Shown here piece after piece: positions 42,301 through 52,200 of a stretch of 64,000 nucleotides of DNA; within the stretch, counting starts at the first letter, position 1, and each line of letters starts with the position of its first letter. Under the pieces are notes generated by a model. The model worked only from the letters and a program-made list of their open reading frames with translations, did no database searches and had not been told where the DNA came from. Origin of the DNA: a virus; IMG/VR virus record IMGVR_UViG_3300032288_001804, positions 1 through 64,000 of that record; one strand, written 5' to 3'. The translations under genes and the position numbers were made by a program.

Positions 42301-45300
42301 TTTCTTACAATGACTATATTCTTTGGCTTGTTTTCAGCAATAGCCTTATCATTATGAAGCTTTATAGCCTCAATGCGATCAAAGATAACTTTAGCTGGAT
42401 TAGGAATCATCTTATTTAATGCGGCAACAATTTTAGATTTGTTGTCAAAATAAATTCCTACATCTTGTAAAAACTTAATTCTATTAAGATTGCTATATTG
42501 CGATACATAGTCGTTATATATAGCATCAATATCTAAGAAGTTATTACCATTTATATCAGGTTTGATATACTTAGTAGTAACTGTTTTAAATCTATCATTC
42601 CAGTCACGGCCTATTTTAGCATCTGCTGTTGAAGCTCCTCCCACTTTAGCACTATACTCATACTCAGTTCTAATAATATTACCTTCTTCATCTCGCTCAA
42701 GTACATTAGTAGTTCTATCTACAACTAAAGCAACAAGTGGTACACGAGTTTTATTGAATGCATCATTAAACTGTGTCCATAAGTTTTGAGCATTAGCCGT
42801 CATCTGTGTATCAGGATTGCCAAGTTTAATTAGCAATTCTTGTATAAACGGATAGTCTTCTTTTGAATCTTGTAAACGAGTATACATTTCTTGTGGGCTA
42901 TTAGCACCCTGAAGTATTCTAGTTATACGATTCCAAGCAATACCAAAATCCATTAACGTGTTAAAGCCTAAATTGTTTAGAGCTTTATCACCATTAGACT
43001 CTAAAGCATGTAAGCTTTTAATTAAATAGATTACACTCTCGTTAGCAAGATCAAGTAGTGATGCTTCATTACCTCTTCTATCATGACCATCTCTACTCTT
43101 AAATTCACCAGTATCTTCAAATAGTAATACTGCTTTTTCTGCAGCTGTAACAAAATCTGAGAAGCGAGACTTCTTATTGTAATAAGCAATAATACCTTTA
43201 TCACTTTCAGTATCCCAGTTATCTGTTGCCCATACTAATGCATCTTGCTGATTTAAAAGTCTTTGCTTTTCACTATCTGTTGTAGCATTTGCTATTTGGA
43301 CATCTAGTGCTTCAATAGCTTCTTCTATTTTAGTCTTAGCATAAGTTAAAGCTGCATCTCTACCTTTTGGTATGGATAGGAGAGCCGTTGTGTAATATGC
43401 TTTATCGCCGGAACCATCTTCGGTTACACCAATTCTTAGGTTAACAAAATCGGATACTAATGAATCTAAAGTATCCACTAATTCCATAGAGTTACGCATA
43501 GTAAGTAAAGGTGTACTATAGTTTTCATCTATAGACTCAGCCCCCTTATTCATTACTTGCTGTCTAATCTCTGCAGGTAAGTTTTGCTCAGAGTAACTAT
43601 ACTCAGTTAATCTTCCAAACTGTAACTTGTTATAAATATCATTAGCATAAGTCAACGCTTCCTGGTTTAAAACCATGTCGTTGTAACTCTGTGCCCCAAA
43701 TAATTCAAGGAAGAAATCAAGAATTTTCCTAAAGATACTACGTTGTGTAACATCTTTAATTTGCATTTTACCACCAGATAGCATGTAAGCTCTAAACTCT
43801 TCAGCTAGGAACTCCTCAAGTTCAAGATCACTTGCTTTAGCAAAGTCTCTATATACACCTTTGTAAGTTCTAAAATTACCGCTACGCTTTCTAGTTTTTT
43901 CATAAAGCTCTTGTCTTTGAGCATCAGTCATGAACATACGGGTAAACCCGTGCCATGCCTCGTGATATAAGTCTGAGTAATTAGCGCCTTCAAAAAGTAT
44001 AATAGCATTTTGATACCACTTTGCAACTGATGTAGGGTCATAAGTATTAACCTCATTCATTAAATTTTCAAGTGGGAAGTAGTTTTTAAATATGCTATTA
44101 TCAAACCACTTCTTAGCTTCTTCTAACTTAGCCTTTAATTCGTCTGGACTAAGCTGTGCAATATCAAAGCGTAATCCGTATTGTCTAACAAAATCTCTAG
44201 CTTGTTTTTTATTTCTAGAAAGCCCTTGGAATTCATCATCCTCAAGGCTATCATTCTTAACAATCTCATTTATAACTTCCCAAGCTGATTTCTTAGGTGC
44301 TTCTTCAACTTTTTCAACCGGAGTTTCTTCAGTAGTTTTAGCAGCTTTCTTTTTAGTAGTCGGTTTAGTAGTAGCAGACTTCTTACCTTTATTTGTTTTA
44401 GTAGGTGCAGCTGCTTTCTTTTTCTCGTAGTTTAAGATCTTCTCAAAAGTTTCCGAGCTAGGGTCAAACTTAATATGACCATTGAGCCCTACTATTTGAT
44501 TATCTTTATTAAGTGGTATATTGATATAAAAGTTATCTTTAATGTAATCTACATAGTTAACTTCATTTTTTGTTTTAAGCCACTCACCATCTTTGTCATT
44601 GATTGTGAAGTTGTCAAATAAACCACTAATGTTACCAAGTACATTTGATTTAATATGAAGACGTCTCTTATAGACTTTGTAATAGCCAGTACCTTTAGTT
44701 CTTTTTCTAGCTATAGGATCTTCAATAATAGTATTCTCGTCTAACTTATCTACGTAAGCTTTATCTTTTTGATTATTTATAACGGTTTTACCATTAAGAA
44801 ATCCAGCTTTTATTTCTTTCTCAGTAACCTCAGTTCCTGATACATAAAACTTTTCAAAAAGATGTTTATATATAGCATCTTCTACTGCAGCTTCATTTTC
44901 TAAATCAATGCTTTTTCCAGATAGCTTTAACGTAGGACCAAGTCCTTTAATATAGTTATATTCAATTCCTGATTCGGGTAAGTATATAAATTCAGACAAA
45001 TATTTGTTTTTCTCATCCACACTAAGCTCACGCTTATCACCTAATTCATTTACTTCAACTACAGGTCTAGCAATTAATCGAGCAAGTTTTCTAGCAATAT
45101 CACTAGACATTCCTCTACTAATAATAGGGATGGCTCCATTAACACCATTAATGTAAAATACTTGGTTAGTTTTAGTTTGTCCAGAAGCCTGGTAATTTTT
45201 TTCAGGTACGATAACTGGCTTAAATACTTGATTAATAAAGTTAACTTTACTAATTGGAGTAAGCAAGTTATAGTCTACATACATAGCACCTAAAGAAGTT

Positions 45301-46283
45301 CCAGAAATAGGAACTGTAACCCAGTTCTCTGGTTTGTTAAAATTCTCTTTAGTGTATGCAAATAAGTTTGTCATAAACTTAATCTCGGCGTCAAGAATTT
45401 CTTGAGCCTTTTCTACAGATATACCTTTACGTTTAGCAATATCTTCTGGAGCAAGTACACGTTTTCCTATATTCTCTGCAGCAGCTCTACCAGATCTAGC
45501 TTCAAAGTAAATAGGTTTACCATTGTTTTTATTTGTAACGTTATAATCTTTGTCAAAGAATAATAGATTACCACTTGCATCAGTAACAGCTAATAAAAGA
45601 TTGTCAGCTCTTGAGTAAGCTGTAGTATCATATATATCATCCTTCTTTACTTGAGTCTGTAATGCACCTCTTGGTATTGCAGTTAAGTGATAACCAAAAT
45701 TATTACCCTTAGCATTGTTAGTTATATGTAGGATAAAATCGTAGTAAAATGCTTTTGCTGGGTCTGGTACCCGGTCTTCAAGTTTAGTACCTGCGTTAAC
45801 TAAGTTTTGCAAACCTGTTGTAGAAAAAAGGCTATCAACAATATAGTTAAATGATGTAGCAAGTTCTAGTTTATTACCTGCTGGTAATTCGCCACTTGTA
45901 GATTGCTCAATTGAAGATTTAACTTCAGCTTCAGCAATATCTTCAGCGGCTTGTCCGGTTCCTAAATACTGTTGAACTTTAGCATAGTCTTCAAACTCTA
46001 TCATTTTCTCAGTAACAAAGTTTACGTTAAACCCTGTTTTAAGTAAATGCATAGTCACGTTGTTGTTAATGAAAGCAGCCTGGCTAACAATACTTGGTAT
46101 TATTTGAGTATACGCTTCAGTAACTAATTGGTCTTCTGTATTTTTAGAAATAAGATCTACAAGATCTCTCATGTAGGTCTCTGGGTTTATCGGAGTATTA
46201 TTTGAAAATGCTTCATAAAAATCACGATATACCATTTGGTAAAGCGAGTCTCTTTCCTTTTGACTTATACTACAGATTGCCAT
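36303..46283 (-). CDS. Virion RNA polymerase of crAss-like phage, giant fusion
   Basis: The 3326-aa protein has KSGGDFDIDKL at about residue 2306, matching the DxDxD metal motif of DNA-dependent RNA polymerases of the two-barrel type; it is preceded by LAGVRIPVQGL and LPAEIVA, as in the catalytic barrel of crAss-like phage enzymes. HEAWH at 774-778 is a zincin motif, probably a protease that trims or frees the enzyme. A Lys/Thr/Pro-rich linker lies near 620-660. Such polymerases travel in the virion and transcribe early genes after injection. It overlaps the upstream stop by 1 base (TAATG). Confidence 0.85.
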   Translation of the reverse strand: MAICSISQKERDSLYQMVYRDFYEAFSNNTPINPETYMRDLVDLISKNTEDQLVTEAYTQIIPSIVSQAAFINNNVTMHLLKTGFNVNFVTEKMIEFEDYAKVQQYLGTGQAAEDIAEAEVKSSIEQSTSGELPAGNKLELATSFNYIVDSLFSTTGLQNLVNAGTKLEDRVPDPAKAFYYDFILHITNNAKGNNFGYHLTAIPRGALQTQVKKDDIYDTTAYSRADNLLLAVTDASGNLLFFDKDYNVTNKNNGKPIYFEARSGRAAAENIGKRVLAPEDIAKRKGISVEKAQEILDAEIKFMTNLFAYTKENFNKPENWVTVPISGTSLGAMYVDYNLLTPISKVNFINQVFKPVIVPEKNYQASGQTKTNQVFYINGVNGAIPIISRGMSSDIARKLARLIARPVVEVNELGDKRELSVDEKNKYLSEFIYLPESGIEYNYIKGLGPTLKLSGKSIDLENEAAVEDAIYKHLFEKFYVSGTEVTEKEIKAGFLNGKTVINNQKDKAYVDKLDENTIIEDPIARKRTKGTGYYKVYKRRLHIKSNVLGNISGLFDNFTINDKDGEWLKTKNEVNYVDYIKDNFYINIPLNKDNQIVGLNGHIKFDPSSETFEKILNYEKKKAAAPTKTNKGKKSATTKPTTKKKAAKTTEETPVEKVEEAPKKSAWEVINEIVKNDSLEDDEFQGLSRNKKQARDFVRQYGLRFDIAQLSPDELKAKLEEAKKWFDNSIFKNYFPLENLMNEVNTYDPTSVAKWYQNAIILFEGANYSDLYHEAWHGFTRMFMTDAQRQELYEKTRKRSGNFRTYKGVYRDFAKASDLELEEFLAEEFRAYMLSGGKMQIKDVTQRSIFRKILDFFLELFGAQSYNDMVLNQEALTYANDIYNKLQFGRLTEYSYSEQNLPAEIRQQVMNKGAESIDENYSTPLLTMRNSMELVDTLDSLVSDFVNLRIGVTEDGSGDKAYYTTALLSIPKGRDAALTYAKTKIEEAIEALDVQIANATTDSEKQRLLNQQDALVWATDNWDTESDKGIIAYYNKKSRFSDFVTAAEKAVLLFEDTGEFKSRDGHDRRGNEASLLDLANESVIYLIKSLHALESNGDKALNNLGFNTLMDFGIAWNRITRILQGANSPQEMYTRLQDSKEDYPFIQELLIKLGNPDTQMTANAQNLWTQFNDAFNKTRVPLVALVVDRTTNVLERDEEGNIIRTEYEYSAKVGGASTADAKIGRDWNDRFKTVTTKYIKPDINGNNFLDIDAIYNDYVSQYSNLNRIKFLQDVGIYFDNKSKIVAALNKMIPNPAKVIFDRIEAIKLHNDKAIAENKPKNIVIVRKIDDLINPTKKIRDNGEVLKGLRGFYNSLQKIQATYTDDYSDFMVLNAAGDAQYEFMENNTITQMIRELQEAPDFNTLTAKPEMNHLSGLRNPFVSNNPDPKRKRLITIHELFDMSKPNGPKRSIKEEVGSNEKITIDINNLAGVSFTVNGEANNGIAASDSDEFTKRLTDFHVSVIHGLPMGTTPADKSTILVYHLSNRKYYVNPREFALGTNGEAAAFNILLGYLEAELDRINRVKALPANAVERMIPVGKSTYGVEGQKFVIFSDMIRPELQEELMNIPAEYGGRLRDYLDLPESSDLKKRIADDVIKVYFANKINEFTEKLVEAEYIDNTMHDKIQEIYAGDDAKAKRLSRNETRNIAIKTHVYNSFIHNVETVLLYHGDPALYNMAKEEFQKRNAGINSGGIIPRTDPAMLRYLNNVVFAPDKASYRSSSWYTGQSVDKSYGEQFRSAVLEDVETKSLYYAAIEDDIRTSIKNSPGYKSGKLTDEEVNKIVSERAKPYREMKEGDAQGWITFDGYKALSIMMGAWSDTQELLYRDVLAKKNIDQTRIKEFFPVLKMQYWGPLATNGLPLTAFHKFSLVPLIPSTIEGSDLEKLHNKMVEQKVDYALFGSGSKIATITPNGKPDKFYKNSEDATNRELAFTEDGYMFTPNDIFLKYFKKQLEIAPKYKNKTTFPTQLRKLIESGLMENGVPTDFQPDMPKEVRIANWNKIGDDRTKRRESKNYSLIKRFQGNLENLMAQKKQELLDEIGWTYENGKPTGPLDKLFAYIESQLTKRELAEHHLDFVKLNKEGKLKSSLDVSLAAAEIEKVLVSIINKKLIKQKVTGEALVQVSGAGYTNRDFFNANKDSKERLEVLGTNDLPFYRKKDGKTMAMKIKIGIQGEYKKLLDLPKVTEMIEDAARKGQSLTRLQALNQLLKDESWLNEDDNRKLVSLAGVRIPVQGLNSMEFMEVYEFLPEGSNQIVLPAEIVAKSGGDFDIDKLTTLMYKLTKNEDGSVSIAEDFQNDVITDIMDILSLESNYVDLITPNATDIVLPIAQELASKVRPYDSLQNVFTERGDKIKGTRIFEIEYNIYKHGSNSIGKRTLGQGAVDNTYSVIFNTVGAYLQPSYKIDEDSKGNKVMKEQTIYLPHNTLLTPDGPAISLSNLYDADGINKVSDVISQLINGWVDIAKDPWIFDIQGNNFVAPALLLMVQAGVPIRQAAYFVSQPIIRQYITEVKKARSAYAGPLGIELSNPNFFRSEARRKVLMNFPEMLAYTDTNDDGDVVLYSKGIKNAATAIAGSLKDQIFNQQYFEDHLQDELDFESTDQLALLLHFLDIEDMSKVITAVKRTTNLDTQVAASLFETNLRQYQADQLREDERLGDDVINKILDDSSISSFGISEFMADIYKNLFTIRDSKLVNDYLLKKLGSKGFKDTVSDTFGDQESFISNFRNDLVMFMFQNYMRNLDLDSIKYYKSLQVASKAVKLKPTTKSPVSVFVKNVKLKDKTTIPMMYFDKQKLVEEFENLQSNSGKENINITNPELPFAFGAIRSTMFQNIREYGRYVMEREYLRNAIPVSEIIKRDDYIQYKKDFTAAKYEDFTEAELEKEATTFAYEHTLRDMALDNTFNQYYILKSPTKSYAKRLLDIKEKYPDLVQKYKVLDFLTADEAKTKERVIKFKSSKLDADRINRFHEDLVELMDPYNLIETANMTSSEAQEISKFFSNLPIYTMFTTGFNSKGEYGIGQIMPDTRLTPILESMLNYMEANKLMTWNLVNSYFNKFSTVNSYKNTASRYKVRNYTLDQPLWKASKNPAADLTGSFGTVQTFRDNYQSPSFIVEKAPEGVDIKLAINQLLKDRKNYLFVYNGAANPTAKALETNDSVFALSQEHTNSFGLTSKLGYQDVVSQQMNDDNYDLNVKAIENSIQALKTAAKDYDNKIFWNAAGYGQYMIGADVNGENVNQKRAKAPKTFVYLSKRLYEEFGYKNKNYEVVAPKKFIRVTREDILNKIQELNKC

Positions 46284-49200
46284 TATTCACAACGATTTTT
46301 AAGATTTTTTAAAAAGTTATTTTGCGCTTGAGCTGTACTCATCTTCTCAGCCTCGCTAGCAAGTTTTGCCTGAGCATCCTTATCATTAGCTAAAGTTTCC
46401 GCATTAGACTTTGATTCATTCATAACTTCTTCAGTTTCAGGTTTTGGTGCAGGAGCTTTCTTCTTTTTACCAGGTGAGACAACCATCTTATCTATATCAT
46501 CCACAAGCGACTCATCTAGAACTTCACCTATAGCATCCTCGTCATTCAAAGGTACAACAGTAACTTGTTTTTTACTAACTTTTTTAACCTTAACTATACG
46601 ACCATCATTAAGTTTAATGATCATACCTACTTCAGGTTTTGCTTTAGTTACTTCTTCCGTTTCAACAACTTCAGGCTCTCTAATAACATCTTCAACAGTA
46701 ATACCATATAACTTAAGCTCGTCAACTATTTTCTTAATTCTTTGGTTTAAATCATTGATTTTAACTAAGTTACCTGAAGCTATAGCCGCAACTTGTTCAC
46801 CTCTTAGCTTAGATAATTTATCAGTAAGGGCATCAATTCTTTTTTGCTGCTTAGCTTTTTCTGCTTCAACCAATGCATCCTCTTCTTCTTGAGTTCTAGT
46901 AACTTCTGAACCTGCGGGTCTTCCATAACCAGTTACTTCAAAGATGTCACGAGATGTATTTAGCTTTAATAGTATGCTAGGCTTTTCTTCAGTACCTGTA
47001 TTTAAACTATTAAGTGATCTAACTACACCATTAGAATTAGTAGAAAGCTGTATAGGTAGGATGTAAATGTCTGTAATATCTTCCCCGGTAGCTTGGCGAA
47101 TTAATTCACGGTATGCTAACTGCTGGATAGTGTGCCCACGCTCATATTGGAATTCATCTGCAGGGTCATTATAACTATCAACAAGATTTCTTGTAGAAGT
47201 CTTTAAGTCAATAATACCTAAGTTACCTTCTTTATCATATACAAGAAAGTCAATTTCCCCAGCACGTGGTCCTGCAATATCACCAAATAAAGTTGGAATA
47301 CTACCTATTATCTTAAGACCCTTACCGTTTAGATATTGTTTAACTTCAACCATTGTGTTGTACAATGCACTTGGAAAAGTCGCACTATACTGCATCATTT
47401 TCTCACCACTCTCGGAGTCAACCTTACCAGATAACTCTTCTAGTTTTTGTTTTACTTGCTCTGGTGTAGTTAATTTACCGTCAAAGAAATCACGGAAAAT
47501 GGGGTCAAGTACATTACCACGGTTAGCTGCAGTTGTATTAGTAAACTTCTTGGCTAAGATATCCCTAACGATATCACTAACACGAGCTACTTTATTACCA
47601 TCCTTTTCATATCCACCTTCTACTTTAGTAACTCCACTTGCTTTAAAGCTATCGCTAAGTTTCTTAATTAAAGCTTGTACTTTTTTATCAGCCTCAGCAA
47701 ATTCAGCATCTGCTTGGAACTGAGCTAGTGCTTGCTCTTTTGTTGTACCTGTAGAGTGTAAAGCAGTAACTTGATCTTCAGTTAATCCATTTATATCTTC
47801 TGGCAACCAACCCCTTGCAAATAAATCATCTCTAATCTGCTGAAAATCAAGTGGTTTAGGTTCTTCTGGTTTTTCTTCAACAGGAGCTTCAGTTTTACTT
47901 TTTTTCCAATTTTCAATAATTGTAACTGCCTTTGGGTTAGTTTGAACAAAGTTTCTAAAGCCCATGTTGCTTTCTTTTATCTTGGCAACGGCTGATACTT
48001 TTTTATAAGCATCATAAAGTAAATCGGAAAGATCCTTAGGTAGATTATCAACAGGAGTGTTAATGTCTATCTTATCTATATCCTCTTCTGTAACTATTTC
48101 ATCACTAGGTATAACCTCAGGAATTTCTTCAGTAACTTTTTCACGTTCGCTGCGAGGCTCAATACCAAGTAAAGGACTAATGAGTTTATCATATCTATCA
48201 TAGATCTCATTGTACATCTGTAACTCTAATGGAGACAACTTACTTTCATCTACATTACCTTCCGTATCTCTATAATTATCTATATTAGGTATTGCTTTAC
48301 GTAAGTCTTCTCGCTCTTGAGCTCTTAGCTTAGCTACTTTTTCTTCATTAGTTTCTTCAGGTATAACCGCTTCTTCTTCTTCAATAGCAACTTCCTCTAA
48401 CACCTCATCCTTTGGTTCTTCAACAGATTCCATAGCAGGAGACTTTCTACGCTCACCCGGCTTTTGTAAGTAGTCCGTTTGATCAATAGTTAATCCTACT
48501 AATGCTACAGCTTGCTTTAATACATTGTCATCAGAACTTTTTATCTTAAACGCGTTCTTAATAAACTTTTTAATAGAGTTTATTACTTGAGTAAATGTAC
48601 TTTCTTTTGGAGTTCTGGTAGATTTAACTTGAATAAGTAACGCTTGAAACTGTGGGTTAGTCATTACTTCATTAATAAAACTAACAGGTGATGACATACC
48701 TAATGGTATTTTACCACCAAAATCATCAAGTAAAGATGGATCAGTTTGAGCTGCTGCTTTTATAGCATCCATCATTTCTTCTACCTCAGCTGCAAATTCT
48801 TCATCTTGTAAAAAATCTGTAGTCAAAGACATCATCATACCTTTTAATACAAGGTACTCTGCTCTATAGTCATTGTCTTTATAATTAGAAGACGCATATC
48901 TAAAATCAATAATGAGCCCGTTTTTAGGATCATGTGAAATAGGTACGCTATGCTTAGGTCTAATGGTAACTTTCATGTCACCTTTGTTTAGACTTAAAAT
49001 CTTTTGAGCTAATTTCTTTTCTGCTGAAGTTGCAAACTTACTATTAATAATAAAATTGCAAAGGTCATCCATAGATACTACGGCTTCTCCATAAGCATCA
49101 ATACCTAACTCATTAGCATAATCTTGTACGGTGCGATTGTCTTGACCATTCTTTTTCTTATGTGCAAAACTAAAATACTCTTCTAGTAAACCAAGTTCTG

Positions 49201-52200
49201 CAGCAGCTTGGCGGATAGGTCTTTCTTTAACAACTTTATCATATACCTTTTCATAGTTATCAAACATTTCTTCAATAGCCGGTATACGAAGATCATTTCC
49301 TTTTATAGGTTGTAATGTCTTGGCATCAATTAATGTTGGATATCTATCATTTTTTTCAAATGCCTCAATATCATCTACACTTACAAATACACCTTGTTGC
49401 TCAAATAAAGCTTTTAAGAATGCATTTTGAATCATACCCTTCATGAACTTCTTTTTCTGTTCCCTAAGGATATCATTACGCTTTTCATATACACGTTTTA
49501 AAGAATAACCAATGTTATTTTTAAATTCATTAAAGCCGTTAGGATCGGTTAACATATTAACCCATCTAGCCATATTTCTATTATCAGTACCTAATGAATG
49601 CCAATCATTATACATGGTAAACATATCGTTAAGCTCTTCTGCTAAGAATGGTCTAACGTTGTTAGTAGTGGTCATATCATTAAAGTACTTATCAAAAGCA
49701 CTCTTTAAAACAGTTCTATACTCGTCTAATGCATCTTGAGATGTTAAATCATCTAATGTAAACTCTGTTTCATCTTCTGCATTTTTCTTTTCAAGATTCT
49801 CAACAAAAGATTTTCTAGCAGCTTCTAATTCTTTTTTCTCTTCTACAGTAAGTGTGCTTTTTCCAGCAAGACTTAAAAGAGTAGAATAAATAGAAGATGC
49901 ATTAGCAAGGTTTTCAAGATTATCTGCTTCACGTGTTAAACGTTTTGCAGTTTTAAGATCTCCGTTTTCTTCGTTTATCTTAGCCTGAGTTCTTAGCGAT
50001 TTAACATCATCTTGCATTTGAGATACAGAGAATATTTTAGATGCACGCATTCCAGGCATTCTAGAGAAACTAGGAATTGCGTTAAACTTCTCTTGTATAC
50101 CTTGTAATCTATCTAGTGTTTCTTCAAAAGTCTTACTTGAATATACCGCAAAGAAAGTAGCTTCCTCATGAGCATTATAATTGTTTACTTCTGCAGCATA
50201 AGCCTCAGGATTAGTAAACTTATTAATGCTGTTTGGATTGTACTTATTAGGCATTACCTCACGGAATTTTTCAAAGCGCTCTCCCAAGTCTTCTACATTT
50301 CTAATAGATTTTTCTAATCTAGAAAAGTATTTTGCTTGATCCGCTTCTACATAATCTTCACCTAAAGCATTAGCCAACTCTTCAGCATTAAGATTTCTCA
50401 TGTCTTTTAGGTTATCTATAAGAACATCTAATCTTCCGGCCTGAGAAAGTGTATGCACATAACTTATCGTTGCATCATTTCTAATATCACGTTGATCTTT
50501 TTCATCACTTAAAGCTTCAGCTACATGCCCAACTCTTGCATAGTTAATTTGTTCTCCACCAGCTTTATCAAATAGTTTGTAAAACTCTGCGGGATCATCA
50601 GCAGCTTTTTGTGCGGCAGTTAAAACTCTATTAGCTTGATCATTTAATTCTTGCGCATACTGCTCATAGTTTTCTTTACCATGCCAAGTCTTTTTACCAA
50701 GCTCAATTACTGGATTTGCAACTGATTTTACTAATGAAGTACCAGTGTATATTGCACCACCGCTTAATAAACCTTGTGCAAAAACTTCTAAACCTTCTTT
50801 ACTATATTGACTATTAGCTCCTACAAGTATAGACTCACCCATTATTCCCTTATGGAACTTAATAGGATCTTGAAACTTAGTAGTATAGTAGTGGTCAACA
50901 CCTTTAATTGCACCTTCTTGGAATAATTCCTGAACACCTTCTGGTACGTTTTTACCTAAGTAGTCAAGTAATCTTCCAGGAGTCTGCATCATAGCATGTT
51001 TTAAATATGCTTTCTTACCCCACTTTTTAATATTGTTTTCAATAAGCTCATAACTAGCTTTACCAGCTGCACCAGCTATAGTAGACTTTACTAAATGCTT
51101 ATTATAGTTTTTTACAAATTGATCTGCTAAACTTCTTTTTACTGTACCATGTCCAATGATTTTTTCAAAACCAAAGGCGTTGGTCATATATATAATAGGG
51201 AGATTTATAAGTGTAACAGCTTTACCATTTTGCTCAGCAATAGTTAAAATCTTTGACGCATCTTCACCAGTTGGTCCAGTAGAAAGCTTTTGCTTAGCAT
51301 CAGTTAACTCATTATATAATTGCTCATAGCGATTTTTATCAGTTACCTCGTTATTTTGATTAACAAGAGATTGCATTTCTTTAGTAATGCTAGCAATTTT
51401 CTTTTGTTGAACTGCACCATATTCTTGTCTACCAGATTCTATTTTTTCTAGTATAGCACCACCACCTTCAGTTTGAGCCTCATTAATACCAAATCTTATA
51501 CGTTGCAAATCTGCATAGCCACCACCAATAGATGCACTTAGTGCTAATATTCCATTTAAATCATTTGCTTCATCAAGACCTTTTAACGTATTCTTAAAAG
51601 GATTAACTTCTTTTGCAAAACCAATACCGGCACCTTTTATACCACCTAAGCCTTGTCTACCCTCCCAAAGCATTCTAACTTTGTTTATATTATCAGCTTT
51701 AGCAAATGCACTTAATGCGGTTTTTACATTTTTTCCTTTTTGAAGAAGAGATGGGATACGAAGTAAATTTCTAGCAGCTGCTGCGTCTAATGGTTTAGTA
51801 GCTGCACTAAGGCCCAATCTTGAACCAACAGTTTTAGCACCAAATAAAGCAAGCTCTTCAGTTAAAACACCTGCAGCTATACCTAACGTAGGAGCTAAGT
51901 TTGCAAAAAAGTTTACAGAGCTACCAGCAAATCCTGGCTTACTTGACATCATAATAGACATACCATCTTGGTATGCTTTAGCACCTTCTATATCAGGAGT
52001 AGCATCAAATAAATCACTAGGCTTTGTATATGGTTTTAAGTAATCTTTAGTAAAACCCCACATAGTACTAGGAAGGTATTTAGCCATCCTAATGAAATCA
52101 CTACCTACTGTACCATTCTCATTATAGTATTGCTCACTATCAAAGTTTGCAGGATTAAGACCAAGTATATCTACATCTGGATGTGCGTAATATCTTTTTA

